A stretch of 46,683 nucleotides of DNA, taken from NCBI GenBank assembly GCA_045579705.1, contig JAZNMP010000013.1, positions 1 to 46,683 of the forward strand, in the 5' to 3' direction. Below, one piece after another: positions 1 through 8,495 of this stretch. This stretch comes from Lachnocurva sp045579705. Lineage in GTDB: Bacteria; Bacillota; Clostridia; Lachnospirales; Lachnospiraceae. The translations under genes and the position numbers were made by a program. The notes under the pieces are model-generated. The model ran no database searches and was not told where the DNA came from. It saw nothing but the letters and a program-made list of their open reading frames with translations. The first letter of the stretch is position 1, and each line of letters opens with the position of its first letter.

Positions 1-120
1 TATCTACATGGTTGATAAGTTACTTTATAGTCATGGTCCCAGAGGTTACAATAAGTTCTATAGAAACTGTAGCTATGGTCACTGCTTCACGTCTCCAGCA
101 AAGCTTATGCTATTGCCAAA

Positions 121-260
121 AAAGCATGCAGCCCTAACGCTACGCTAAGACTTATCACACAAATGCTGCATTCTGGTATCTAGCCACCAGCAGGGTATTT
201 CTGCCAGATAATGCTAATAACGCGAGGTTTAGGGCAGCGTAGTGATCTGGGATAAGCCAT
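121..260 (+). ncRNA. candidate IS110 bridge RNA region (non-coding left end)
   Basis: This non-coding stretch directly upstream of the transposase is rich in complementary segments. 131-137 pairs with 229-235, 140-146 with 236-242, 151-156 with 251-256, and 173-177 with 186-190 as a local hairpin. The first two pairings are interleaved rather than nested, so they are alternatives or a pseudoknot. IS110-group elements are known to express a structured bridge RNA from this end, with two loops that recognise target and donor DNA. Exact ends and guide loops cannot be assigned from one copy. Confidence 0.4.
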
Positions 261-305
261 GATTACATTTTCTTTTACTCTTGCTATGAAAGGTGGTGAT
301 TATCC

Positions 306-1586
306 GTGAAAGAACATATCGATTACCTCTCAACGCTTTTTGTTGGGATTGATATTGCATCCCGTATTCATGTCATATCTGCACTCGATTTCAATCAAGA
401 TTTCTATATCAAGATGGAATCTTTTGAAAATACAAAAGATGGTGCAAGTATTGCTGAAAAAATGATTGCTGATGTCCTTACTGAACATCATCAGTTCAAG
501 TACGTTATTATCGGCATGGAATCAACCGGATTCTATGGAGTTCATTTAGCTAATTATCTATCGACCAGCGAATTATTAACTCCTTTTTCCGTCCGTGTTT
601 ACTGTCTTAATCCTAAGGAAGTAAAGAACTACAAAAAGTCCTTTAACGACATAGGCAAAAATGATGGTATTGATTCCTTCGTAATTGCTGATTTTGCTCG
701 TGTTGGTCGCATTGCCATTAAACCTTGGCGTGGTTCCCAATACCTTGCTTTACAACGTCTTACCAGACATCGTCTGCATATCACTGAATGTATTGCTAGA
801 GAAAAAACATATATGTTAAACAACATCTATCTTAAATTCAGCGAATACGCATTACTTCGAGATGGACAACATCCATTCTCAAATAAATATAGTGCTACAG
901 CAGAAGCAATCCTTACTGAGTTCACAACGAATGAAGATATCGTTAACTCATCTGTTGAAGAACTTGTTACGTTCATCAATTCTAAAAGTAAAGGACGTAT
1001 TGCTGATCCAGAAGAAACAGCAAAAATAATACAGGCTGCAGCAAGGAATTCATATAGACTTGATAAATGTCTTTATGAACCACTTACGATTTCAATAGCT
1101 TCATCTTTCAACTGCATAAGTTCTTTTGAAAAAGAACTAAAAGCTATTGATAAAGCAATCCTTAAAACAGTTCAAGGATTAAATCCAGAAGAATATATTG
1201 TCCTTAATTCCATCCCTGGAATAGGCAAAGTCTATTCAGCTGGTATCCTTGCAGAAATAGGCTCGATTAAAGCATTTCAAAATGCTAATCAACTTGCCAA
1301 ATACTGCGGCATCGTATGGAACGATAACGAGTCAGGCGACTTCGAATCTGAAGATTCCAGAATGAGCAAGGCCGGAAATCGTTACTTACGTTATTACATA
1401 ATAGAAGCTACCAGCAGTGTTATTAATCACTGTCCTGAATATAAAGCCTTCTATCAAAAAAAATATGCTGAGACAAGAAATCATCAGCATAAGCGAGCAC
1501 TCGCGTTGACTTCCCGTAAATTTATACGTCTGCTCTTTGGTCTGCTGGACAAGAGCCAACTCTACTCTCCGGAAAAGAGTAGGTAA
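306..1586 (+). CDS. IS110-family transposase
   Basis: 426-residue recombinase of the IS110 family. The N-terminal RuvC-like DEDD domain is visible from VGIDIAS (D15) through IGMESTGFYG to the LNPKEVKNYKKS segment and the D-rich NDIGKNDG region. The C-terminal Transposase_20 domain starts near LNSIPGIGKVYSAGILAEIG and continues through KYCGIVWNDNESGDF and MSKAGNRYLRYY; a serine in this domain is expected to be catalytic. Length is slightly above typical members (about 330-420). The start is GTG at 306, preceded by a strong AAGGTGGTGAT ribosome site. The gene looks intact and therefore possibly active. It is the only mobile-element gene seen in the window. Confidence 0.92.
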   Translation: MKEHIDYLSTLFVGIDIASRIHVISALDFNQDFYIKMESFENTKDGASIAEKMIADVLTEHHQFKYVIIGMESTGFYGVHLANYLSTSELLTPFSVRVYCLNPKEVKNYKKSFNDIGKNDGIDSFVIADFARVGRIAIKPWRGSQYLALQRLTRHRLHITECIAREKTYMLNNIYLKFSEYALLRDGQHPFSNKYSATAEAILTEFTTNEDIVNSSVEELVTFINSKSKGRIADPEETAKIIQAAARNSYRLDKCLYEPLTISIASSFNCISSFEKELKAIDKAILKTVQGLNPEEYIVLNSIPGIGKVYSAGILAEIGSIKAFQNANQLAKYCGIVWNDNESGDFESEDSRMSKAGNRYLRYYIIEATSSVINHCPEYKAFYQKKYAETRNHQHKRALALTSRKFIRLLFGLLDKSQLYSPEKSR

Positions 1587-1605
1587 TCCATATCGATTTT
1601 TTAAT

Positions 1606-1630
1606 CTACGTTTTTCTTAGAAAACCGTAG
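1606..1630 (+). terminator. possible terminator or end hairpin after the transposase
   Basis: CTACG (1606-1610) and CGTAG (1626-1630) enclose a T-rich/A-rich inner arm (TTTTC/GAAAA) to give an interrupted stem just past the transposase stop. No T-run follows on the plus strand, so it may be an IS end structure rather than a terminator. Confidence 0.3.
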
Positions 1631-1681
1631 GTCTATTAAAGTTACCCTTTTATCTGAATCTCATTTCAAAATACTTCTTGA

Positions 1682-3106
1682 CTATTTACCAAATTGCTTC
1701 TTGAATACACTAGAAAAGTAAGAACTCGAAACTCCCATCTCGCTACTCACCTCATCGAGTGAGAGCTCCTCCTCACTATAATGGTTCTTCATATAATCGA
1801 TAGCCTGGCTCACAAAAGACCTCGTCGTAGTCGAACGCGACTCGAGAACATCCCTATGCATACTTACGGAAAAAGAAGCCAGCCACTCACGAAATGCTGC
1901 TATATCCATCTCCGGAAGCTCTTTGTAGAGGTCGAGATCATCCGCCATCAGATGCTTCGTCTCAATATGATTATTTGCAGCAAATCTATAAATATTGCTA
2001 ACCAGTTCCATAATCGCAATCTTGTAATTCTTAATATCTTTAATCTTTGAAAGAGTTCCATCCACATAAGCATTTGACGATTCCACTATATCTTCCTCGC
2101 TACTCATCAGAATCTTCTTAAACAAATTGTTAAGAGAGCTCTCGTCGCTAACTTTTAGTGGGTTGTTTGATTCCTCTTTTGGAACCACTTCGCTGATATT
2201 TATCGCACGGTTCGTTCCATAAATGACTCTGTAGGAAACTGCTTCTCTGGCACCGTTATAGCTCTCGTTCATCTTTAGGAGGCTAGGAAAAATTTTTCCT
2301 ATACCCGCAGTCACCACCGCATTTAAAGTATGACTCGTTACCTTGCAGAAACGGTTCATATCATCTGTAAATGCAGAACTGTCTTCTTCCTTTGTAAACT
2401 CGACTAACATCACGATGTCACCCAGATATGTAAATATCTTTGCGCGGTAACGATCAGACATCTTTTCCTTTAGGGCGCTCTCGATATAGAGATTCAGGAG
2501 CACCGGATTCATTCCTTCCGGAATATGATGCTTAGATGCATGAATCATCGCACAGGCATAGTAAGGCCCCTTAAAGTCGACTCTGTAGTCTTCCATAAAC
2601 TTCTCGAGGTAATCTTTTTTCACGCTACCTTCTATCAAAGTCGTATAGAAATTCATCTGTAGCAGAGGAAGACTGTTTAGATAATACTCTTCAAGCTTTT
2701 CTAAATTCTTTCGCTCCCTGTCTTCACGATCTAGATTGTCCTTAATACGCAGGAATACACTCTTTAGTTCATCAGAATCGATAGGTTTTAGGACATACTC
2801 CTCTACTTCGAGGTGCACCGCTTCCTTTGCATACTCGAATTCATCAAAGCCACTAAAGAGTAGGATTTTTACATTTGGAAATTCATTCTTTAAACGACGA
2901 GAAAGCTCGAGACCATCCATATAAGGCATCTTTATATCGGTCATGACAACATCCGGCTGTTCTTCCTCAGCCATCTCAAGCGCTTTTATACCATTATGCG
3001 CATAGCCTATTACGGAGAAACCGAGTTCTTCCCAATTAATTTTTTTTAGAATTACAGAAATTACATTTTCTTCATCATCAACTAGTAATACTTTGTACTT
3101 GTCCAT
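1682..3106 (-). CDS. YesN/AraC-type response regulator, C-terminally truncated
   Basis: Two-component response regulator lying just downstream of mglC. The receiver domain (residues 1-120) has the acidic pair at D10/D11, phospho-acceptor D57 in MTDIKMP and the conserved K107 in YVLKPID. A YesN-like middle region follows. An AraC-type HTH begins near residue 430 with the first helix-turn-helix (LSLDEVSSEMGVSSSYFSSVFKKQFG). The reading frame then stops after K474, exactly where IS110 sequence begins. AraC domains are about 100 residues with two HTH motifs, so about 50-60 residues, including the second HTH, are missing. DNA binding is probably impaired. The likely job, inferred from position, was control of the mgl operon. 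Good ribosome site (AAAGGGG) before ATG. Confidence 0.85.
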   Translation of the reverse strand: MDKYKVLLVDDEENVISVILKKINWEELGFSVIGYAHNGIKALEMAEEEQPDVVMTDIKMPYMDGLELSRRLKNEFPNVKILLFSGFDEFEYAKEAVHLEVEEYVLKPIDSDELKSVFLRIKDNLDREDRERKNLEKLEEYYLNSLPLLQMNFYTTLIEGSVKKDYLEKFMEDYRVDFKGPYYACAMIHASKHHIPEGMNPVLLNLYIESALKEKMSDRYRAKIFTYLGDIVMLVEFTKEEDSSAFTDDMNRFCKVTSHTLNAVVTAGIGKIFPSLLKMNESYNGAREAVSYRVIYGTNRAINISEVVPKEESNNPLKVSDESSLNNLFKKILMSSEEDIVESSNAYVDGTLSKIKDIKNYKIAIMELVSNIYRFAANNHIETKHLMADDLDLYKELPEMDIAAFREWLASFSVSMHRDVLESRSTTTRSFVSQAIDYMKNHYSEEELSLDEVSSEMGVSSSYFSSVFKKQFGK

Positions 3107-3160
3107 AATATTGCCCCTTTAATAAACCACCGATATAAATTGTATCAAACCTTTCAATAT

Positions 3161-3197
3161 AAAAAAAGACCAGTTGAAAGGTAAACTGGTCTTTTTC
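3161..3197 (-). terminator. rho-independent terminator after mglC
   Basis: GACCAGTT (3168-3175) and AACTGGTC (3184-3191) form a perfect 8-bp stem extended by an A/T arm, with an 8-base loop. On the minus strand it is followed by a run of seven U. It separates mglBAC from the response regulator. Confidence 0.85.
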
Positions 3198-3223
3198 CTT
3201 CAGTAGAAATAATATTAGGGGGA

Positions 3224-4912
3224 TTATTTCTTCTGAACATATTTCAAGCAATCCAAAGTAACGGCTGCAAGTATGATGATACCTTCGAACACGAACTGAA
3301 GGTTTGTATCGATACCGAGGATAGTAAGTGAGTATGTGAGCGCGGTAAAGATCATAACACCAGTTACTACTCCGGAGATTTTTCCGATACCACCTGTGAA
3401 GGATACACCACCGACTACGCAGGCTGCGATAGCATCCATATCCCATCCCTGTCCATAAGCGGCTGAACCAGAACCAACCATTCTCGCACATTCAAGCCAT
3501 GAACCGAAACCGTATAGAATACCAGCTAGTACAAATGCACCTAATGTTACTCTGAAGACTGATATACCTGAAACAGCGGCTGCTTCTGGGTTACCACCTA
3601 CAGCGTATAGATTCTTTCCGAACGTCGTCTTGTTCCAAATGAACCAAATGATCGCAATCGCAGCTATTGCCCAAAGGATGATGGTAGGGAACTTACCAAT
3701 CTTTGGAATGATCATATTTGGAATCTGCGGATCGATCGCACCAAAGGAAACACCCTTTGTTGCATATGTGACCAAACCGAAGATCATAAGCATGTTTGCC
3801 ATAGTTGACACGAATGGATGCATCTTGAACTTGGCAGTAAAGAATCCGGCGATGGAGGTAAAGAAAGTGCACAGGATGATATTTACCACTAACGCGAGGA
3901 TAATTCTCTCTTCCAGGTACATATTTGAGAAATCAAAGATATGTCCAAAGATTGCTCCGGTATTTGGTCCCGAGTGCATGATAACCGTAGCTGCTACCAT
4001 TCCCATACCAACCATTCTTCCGATTGAAAGGTCGGTACCTGTAAGAAGGATTAATCCGCCTACACCTAAAGCGAGGAACATACGAGGAGATGCCTGCTGT
4101 AGGATGTTTAGGATGTTATTAGTTGTAAGAAGCGGTGTGCCTTTTACAACTGGAGTGATGATACATAAGAATATAAATATCATCAGAATTACGATATACA
4201 AACCATTCTTCAGGAAGAACTGCTTTCTGTTGAATGTGTACTTCTGCATTTCCCTCTTCTGAGCTTGCCTCTGTGTAAAAGTAAACTTAGAATTGCGAAG
4301 TAAATCGATCAAATGATACTTATATGCAAACGCCTCATGCTTATGATCCTTTGCCATCTGAAGATTATGTTCATGTGTAAGCTTTGCATCGTAGAGCTTG
4401 TTCTTATAAACATAATTCTCGTCTTTTATTTCCTGCTTCATATCTGCTGAGGCAGTCTTACGAATCTCCTGGAGTTCTTTTTCGTGTGCAACACGAAGAG
4501 CTTCCTTTGCATCGATATACTCGTTCTGAGCCTGCTTCTTCTCTTCCTGAGCACTGAGGGCCACCTTGCTGTAGTACTCTTTGTCATAATGGAGATTAAT
4601 AAAGTTCTCAGCCTTATCGATTAAAGTCTGGATATCTTTCTCATTCTTTGACTCTACGAGCTTTGCTTTCTCAAGTTCTTTCATAGCCTGCTCGATCAGA
4701 GGCTTCTTCTCTTCCTTCGTTCTGGTCTTGTCAGACTTGAGGATTGCAATCTGATTTGTGTATTTGCGGACTTTGTCAGTACCATTCAATCTCAGTTCAT
4801 TTATCTCGTCCTGAATCTTGCCGACGAAATCGTCGATAGGCTTGCGAAGAGCTTCTTCCTTCTCTTCTGTCAAGATCAGCGATTTGTCCACCGAATATTT
4901 GTTATTTGACAT
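3224..4912 (-). CDS. mglC: galactose/methylgalactoside ABC transporter permease MglC with long N-terminal extension
   Basis: Inner-membrane permease of the BPD_transp_2 (sugar/branched-chain) family. The canonical part starts at about residue 236 (NGLYIVILMIFIFL) and shows the family segment ALGVGGLILLTGTDLSIGR, then further membrane helices and VVGGVSFTGGIGKISG. Canonical MglC is about 335 residues; this protein is 562. The extra first 235 residues are highly charged, lack membrane segments and look helical or coiled-coil (many E, K, Q and A), so they should lie in the cytoplasm. It follows mglA directly; its AGGAGGAG ribosome site overlaps the mglA stop, so translation is probably coupled. 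A terminator follows. Confidence 0.93.
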   Translation of the reverse strand: MSNNKYSVDKSLILTEEKEEALRKPIDDFVGKIQDEINELRLNGTDKVRKYTNQIAILKSDKTRTKEEKKPLIEQAMKELEKAKLVESKNEKDIQTLIDKAENFINLHYDKEYYSKVALSAQEEKKQAQNEYIDAKEALRVAHEKELQEIRKTASADMKQEIKDENYVYKNKLYDAKLTHEHNLQMAKDHKHEAFAYKYHLIDLLRNSKFTFTQRQAQKREMQKYTFNRKQFFLKNGLYIVILMIFIFLCIITPVVKGTPLLTTNNILNILQQASPRMFLALGVGGLILLTGTDLSIGRMVGMGMVAATVIMHSGPNTGAIFGHIFDFSNMYLEERIILALVVNIILCTFFTSIAGFFTAKFKMHPFVSTMANMLMIFGLVTYATKGVSFGAIDPQIPNMIIPKIGKFPTIILWAIAAIAIIWFIWNKTTFGKNLYAVGGNPEAAAVSGISVFRVTLGAFVLAGILYGFGSWLECARMVGSGSAAYGQGWDMDAIAACVVGGVSFTGGIGKISGVVTGVMIFTALTYSLTILGIDTNLQFVFEGIIILAAVTLDCLKYVQKK

Positions 4913-4924
4913 TTTCTTCTCCTC

Positions 4925-6430
4925 CTACAGATACTTCGCACTAAGTCTAAGCAGCTCTTCCTGGTTCGTCTCCTTAGTATTTACTATCCCCGCCAGACGA
5001 CCATTTGAAACGACGCCGATTCTGTTTGTGATTCCGAGAATCTCTGGCATCTCTGAAGAACATACGATGATTGTTTTTCCCTGCTTTGCCATATCTATGA
5101 TAAGTTCGTAGATTTCGTATTTCGCACCTACGTCGATACCTCGAGTCGGCTCATCCATTAGGAACACATTTGGATTACGCTCCAACCACTTACCAAAGAT
5201 GACTTTCTGCTGATTTCCACCAGACAGGCTAGTGATAGGGTCTCCCGGTCCCATCGCTTTCGTATGCATGATTCTGAGTTCTGCCTCTGTAGCTTTTATC
5301 ATCTTGTCATTTGAAAGTGCAATTCCCGACTTATAATGGCTCATATTCGCGATAGCTGTATTAAAAGTCAAATCAGCTTTCAGGAACAATCCATTCGCCT
5401 TTCTCTCCTCCGTAATCATCGCAAAGCCATAATCCATCGCTTCCTTTGCACTATTGAAATTCATCAGTTTTCCACGATAGTAAACTCGGCCCGATGCTCT
5501 GGTTCTAACACCAAAGATAGTTTCCATAAGTTCCGTTCTACCTGCTCCAACCAAACCATACAAACCGAAGATTTCTCCCTCTCTGACATCAAAGGAAATA
5601 TCCTGGATGTGTGGTTTGAATTTCGTAGACAGATTTCTTACAGAAAAAATAACATCTCCCGGTTGATTGTTTACCTCTGGGAATCTCTTATCCAAAGAAC
5701 GACCAACCATCGCTGAAATCAGTTCGTTCATATCTGTATCTTTAACATTCTTTGACATAACCATGCTTCCATCTCGAAGCACTGAAATCTCATCACAGAT
5801 CTGGAAGATTTCGTCCATCTTGTGTGAAATAAAGATGATTGAAATTCCTTGTTGCTTCAGCTTTCTAAGCATCTGGAAGAGTTTCTTTACTTCAGGTTCT
5901 GTAAGTGATGATGTCGGTTCGTCTAGAACGATTATTTTCGAATTATAAGAAATAGCCTTTGCAATTTCACACATCTGTCGCGCTGAAACAGACATGTTTC
6001 TCATAGGCTGTGTGAGATTGACTGTCATATCGAGGCTTCTAAACAACTCCGAAGCTTCTCTCTTCATTCGAGCCTCATCTACTACCCCCACCTGTGTCTT
6101 TGGATATCTTCCCAAAAACAGGTTATCCACTACACTTCTCTCTAAGCACTGATTTAATTCCTGGTGAACCATCGCGATACCATTTTCCAATGCATCCTTC
6201 GGTCCTGAGAAGCTTACTTCCTTCCCATCCAGAAAAATATGACCTTCGTCTTTCTGATACGTACCAAAGAGGCACTTCATCATAGTCGATTTGCCGGCAC
6301 CATTTTCCCCCATTAGACCCATAACAGTTCCTTTTTTCACATCGAGATTGATATGATCCAGAACTCTGTTACGTCCGAAAGACTTTGACATGCCTTTGAT
6401 CGATAAGATGATGTCTTTCTCGTCTGACAT
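4925..6430 (-). CDS. mglA: galactose/methylgalactoside import ATP-binding protein MglA
   Basis: 501-residue double ABC ATPase, the usual length for MglA/RbsA. The first domain has the P-loop GENGAGKSTMMK and LDEPTSSL, with a degenerate signature (MSVSARQMCEIAKA). The second domain begins near FSVRNLS with a degenerate Walker A (GLVGAGRTELMETIFG) and carries a good signature, LSGGNQQKVIFGKWL, and MDEPTRGIDVGAK. It powers sugar import with MglB and MglC. An intercistronic hairpin separates it from mglB, and the next gene is mglC. Confidence 0.96.
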   Translation of the reverse strand: MSDEKDIILSIKGMSKSFGRNRVLDHINLDVKKGTVMGLMGENGAGKSTMMKCLFGTYQKDEGHIFLDGKEVSFSGPKDALENGIAMVHQELNQCLERSVVDNLFLGRYPKTQVGVVDEARMKREASELFRSLDMTVNLTQPMRNMSVSARQMCEIAKAISYNSKIIVLDEPTSSLTEPEVKKLFQMLRKLKQQGISIIFISHKMDEIFQICDEISVLRDGSMVMSKNVKDTDMNELISAMVGRSLDKRFPEVNNQPGDVIFSVRNLSTKFKPHIQDISFDVREGEIFGLYGLVGAGRTELMETIFGVRTRASGRVYYRGKLMNFNSAKEAMDYGFAMITEERKANGLFLKADLTFNTAIANMSHYKSGIALSNDKMIKATEAELRIMHTKAMGPGDPITSLSGGNQQKVIFGKWLERNPNVFLMDEPTRGIDVGAKYEIYELIIDMAKQGKTIIVCSSEMPEILGITNRIGVVSNGRLAGIVNTKETNQEELLRLSAKYL

Positions 6431-6455
6431 TCTCTCTCTCCTTAGTATTAATAAA

Positions 6456-6493
6456 AGGAGGGGTTAAAAAGGATTGCCTCTTTAACCTCTCCT
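6456..6493 (-). other. intercistronic hairpin between mglB and mglA
   Basis: 13-bp stem with one mismatch, 6456-6468 with 6481-6493, enclosing a 12-base loop. It lies between the mglB stop and the mglA ribosome site and lacks a U-run. Such hairpins often protect the upstream binding-protein message so that it accumulates above the ATPase and permease; that role is inferred here. Confidence 0.6.
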
Positions 6494-6510
6494 AAATTTA
6501 CAGTTACATA

Positions 6511-7794
6511 TTACTGATTAAGAATTGAAGTATAAGAAGCTGCGTTGTCTGTCTTAACCATGTTAATTGCGAACGCATCATACTGGCTTGGGTTACCAAG
6601 TTTGTTTGTGATGTTTGACTCTGTCTGTCCATCACCACCGATGTATTCAACCTTTAAGTTAAGTAGATCATCGTAGTTCTGAAGAAGTGGCTGATATGTT
6701 GAGCCGAGGAAGTTATCAGCTGAGTTGTAAATATTGAGCCATACCTTCTTCTCTTTGTGAGCACTCTTATCAAGCTTGTTTGAAACTGGCTTGTATGGAA
6801 CTGTAGAATCGAGATAATCTTTGTAGTTATCTGATGTAACAGCTACATTAAGTGCATAGTATGATCTATTCTCATCATCATATCTGTAAACATCATCTGT
6901 AAGTACGTTACCAGCTTCATCCGCTGTTCCGATACCTGTATCTATATCTACCCCATCAAGTGCGTTTCTAAGAACACGAAGTGTCAGATAAGCCTGAACG
7001 TCAGCATGCTGGCTGATAGTTCCGCCATATCCATCCTTGATAGCTTCAACAGCATCGCTGTTAGCATCATATCCAAATGTTGGTACCTTCTCCTTCTTTG
7101 ACCAACCATTGAACATAGCCATTCCCATACCATCGTTGTTTGAAACAACTACATCGATCTGGTCGCCGAATGATGATGACCATGTGCTGATAGCATTACC
7201 AGCTGTAGGAGCATCCCATGTAGCACCAGCAGATGTCTTCATTTCCTGAGAAGCAAGCTCACGGATTACGTACTTTTTACCATTGACTTCGATAGAACCA
7301 TCCTGAACTGCTTTTGCTGATCCATCTGTGTTTGTTCCGATTGGATCAGACTTAACTTCGTTTCCGTCCTTAATACCTGTTCCCAAAGCTGAACGAACAC
7401 CTCTAGTACGTGCAATTGAATCATTGTGTCCAATATCGCCGATAGCGAGTACGTATCCGATGATTCCGTCACCGTTTCTATCAATCTCATTAATATGAGC
7501 CTTGATATAATCAGCAACCATAGTTCCCTGAAGCTCAGCACCCTGGTTAGCATCGAAACCAACATAGTAAGTTTTGTCATTGTAGTGAAGTGCGTTTGAA
7601 TCGAGTTCACCAGTTGATGAGTTTGATGGCTGACGGTTAAACCAAACTACTGGTTTCTTTGAGTTCTCTGATCCAGAAGCCTTTGCCGATTTAGCCTTTC
7701 CTGAATCAGAACCTGTAGATTTCGTTCCACAAGCTACAGAACTAAGTCCCATCATAGCTACCATAGCCATCGCAAGTACTTTCTTTCTGTTCAT
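6511..7794 (-). CDS. mglB: galactose/glucose-binding lipoprotein MglB, apparently circularly permuted
   Basis: 427-residue secreted lipoprotein with signal peptide and lipid Cys at C22 (SSVAC), then a Ser/Lys-rich linker to about residue 46. From residue 47 the chain matches E. coli MglB starting about 90 residues into the mature protein: PVVWFNRQPS, YYVGFDANQGAELQG, a calcium-loop-like DRNGDGIIG, GHNDSIAR, VVSNNDGMGMA, FGYDA. The segment that opens MglB in E. coli (IGVTIYKYDDNF through ALAINLVDP) is instead at the C-terminus, as VWLNIYNSADNF (about 351-362) and AFAINMVKTDNAAS. Residues equivalent to sugar contacts appear kept: N53, H123, D125, R129, W193, N220, D243, D360, F362. First gene of mglBAC; AAGGAGGG ribosome site. 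Confidence 0.93.
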   Translation of the reverse strand: MNRKKVLAMAMVAMMGLSSVACGTKSTGSDSGKAKSAKASGSENSKKPVVWFNRQPSNSSTGELDSNALHYNDKTYYVGFDANQGAELQGTMVADYIKAHINEIDRNGDGIIGYVLAIGDIGHNDSIARTRGVRSALGTGIKDGNEVKSDPIGTNTDGSAKAVQDGSIEVNGKKYVIRELASQEMKTSAGATWDAPTAGNAISTWSSSFGDQIDVVVSNNDGMGMAMFNGWSKKEKVPTFGYDANSDAVEAIKDGYGGTISQHADVQAYLTLRVLRNALDGVDIDTGIGTADEAGNVLTDDVYRYDDENRSYYALNVAVTSDNYKDYLDSTVPYKPVSNKLDKSAHKEKKVWLNIYNSADNFLGSTYQPLLQNYDDLLNLKVEYIGGDGQTESNITNKLGNPSQYDAFAINMVKTDNAASYTSILNQ

Positions 7795-7961
7795 AAATTC
7801 CTAACCCTCCTTAGAATAAGAAATAGATTAGACAACCCCTTGTTGTCCTTCAACATCTATGAGTATAGAGTTTATGTTTTGTTTAGAATATAGAAAATTT
7901 TTAGGTCTTTCTTGAAATTTTTATGGTTTTTATGTGGGGATTGTTTAATATTTAAGAATTT

Positions 7962-7990
7962 GTATTATGCTTTTTATATAATTTACACAA
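7962..7990 (-). promoter_or_regulatory. possible mglB promoter
   Basis: On the minus strand a -35-like TTGTGT (7985-7990) is 17 bases from a -10-like TAATAC (7962-7967), leaving a leader of about 160 bases before mglB. The region is very AT-rich, so chance matches are likely; no clear operator was recognised. Confidence 0.35.
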
Positions 7991-8025
7991 AAGGCAATCA
8001 CTAAAAGTCGGTCTGTTCCGTAAAA

Positions 8026-8486
8026 TATAGGGCATCCTTCTATTTCAAACTCATTCCCTATATCATATTGCAGAAATCAAGCAAGTTAGCTCCGCTTTGT
8101 ATAGGGAAATCCTCTATATCTTGCTATTTCCCTATACCGGGCTTTCCTAGAGGCAAGTGCGGCTTCGCCGCAAAGGGCATTTTCTGTGTTTCTCTCCAAA
8201 TCTCCCTAGAAACACAGACTTTTCAGCCCCAAGCTGCTTGCTCCAATATCTAAAGTCTGTGTTTCACTTCTTGCTTCCTCAAAAACACAGAACTTCACAG
8301 ATTACAAAGTCTACTACAAGCTCAAAACTCTGTGCTTTAAGCAGTATCTCGCATAAAACACAGAAAATACGTAGCTAAGGCTGCCCAGCCTTCCTTAAAA
8401 CTCTGCGTTTCTTCAAGATTTCATAAGAAAACACAGACCAGCTCTCCCCCTGTCCATAATCACAAATCAAGTGCGGCTACGCCGCA
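8026..8486. repeat. modular hairpin array A
   Basis: Non-coding array. Two 37-bp palindromes with TATAGGG...CCCTATA arms (8026-8062, 8100-8136) sit 74 bp apart. A GC-rich hairpin (TGCGGC-TTC-GCCGCA, 8158-8172) follows, then four 36-bp palindromes with TCTGTG...CACAGA arms starting at 8183, 8256, 8329 and 8402, exactly 73 bp apart. A second GC hairpin closes it at 8472-8486. Loops vary and arms are conserved. About 205 bases (8281-8486) are nearly identical to 30865-31071. No credible ORF. Function unknown. Confidence 0.85.
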
Positions 8487-8495
8487 GAGTCACCC

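Larger units (their letters stand above)
1..1684 (+). mobile_element. IS110-family insertion sequence (left end may lie outside the window)
   Basis: A single DEDD-type transposase gene is preceded by about 300 bases of structured non-coding DNA and followed by fewer than 100 bases before the neighbouring gene is cut off. A long non-coding end upstream of the transposase fits the IS110 group, whereas IS1111 members carry it downstream. IS110 elements usually lack terminal inverted repeats and target duplications, and none was seen, so the ends are approximate. The right end is placed where the response regulator on the minus strand loses its family sequence (about 1682-1690). The left end could not be located. 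Confidence 0.7.

Noticed and set aside
6511..7794. MglB missing its N-terminal lobe by deletion
   Set aside because: The missing segment is present at the C-terminus with its conserved DNF and AIN motifs, so permutation explains it better than truncation.
8068..8378. Two overlapping plus-strand ORFs in array A
   Set aside because: Composed of hairpin repeat sequence, no ribosome site, and not kept in array B.
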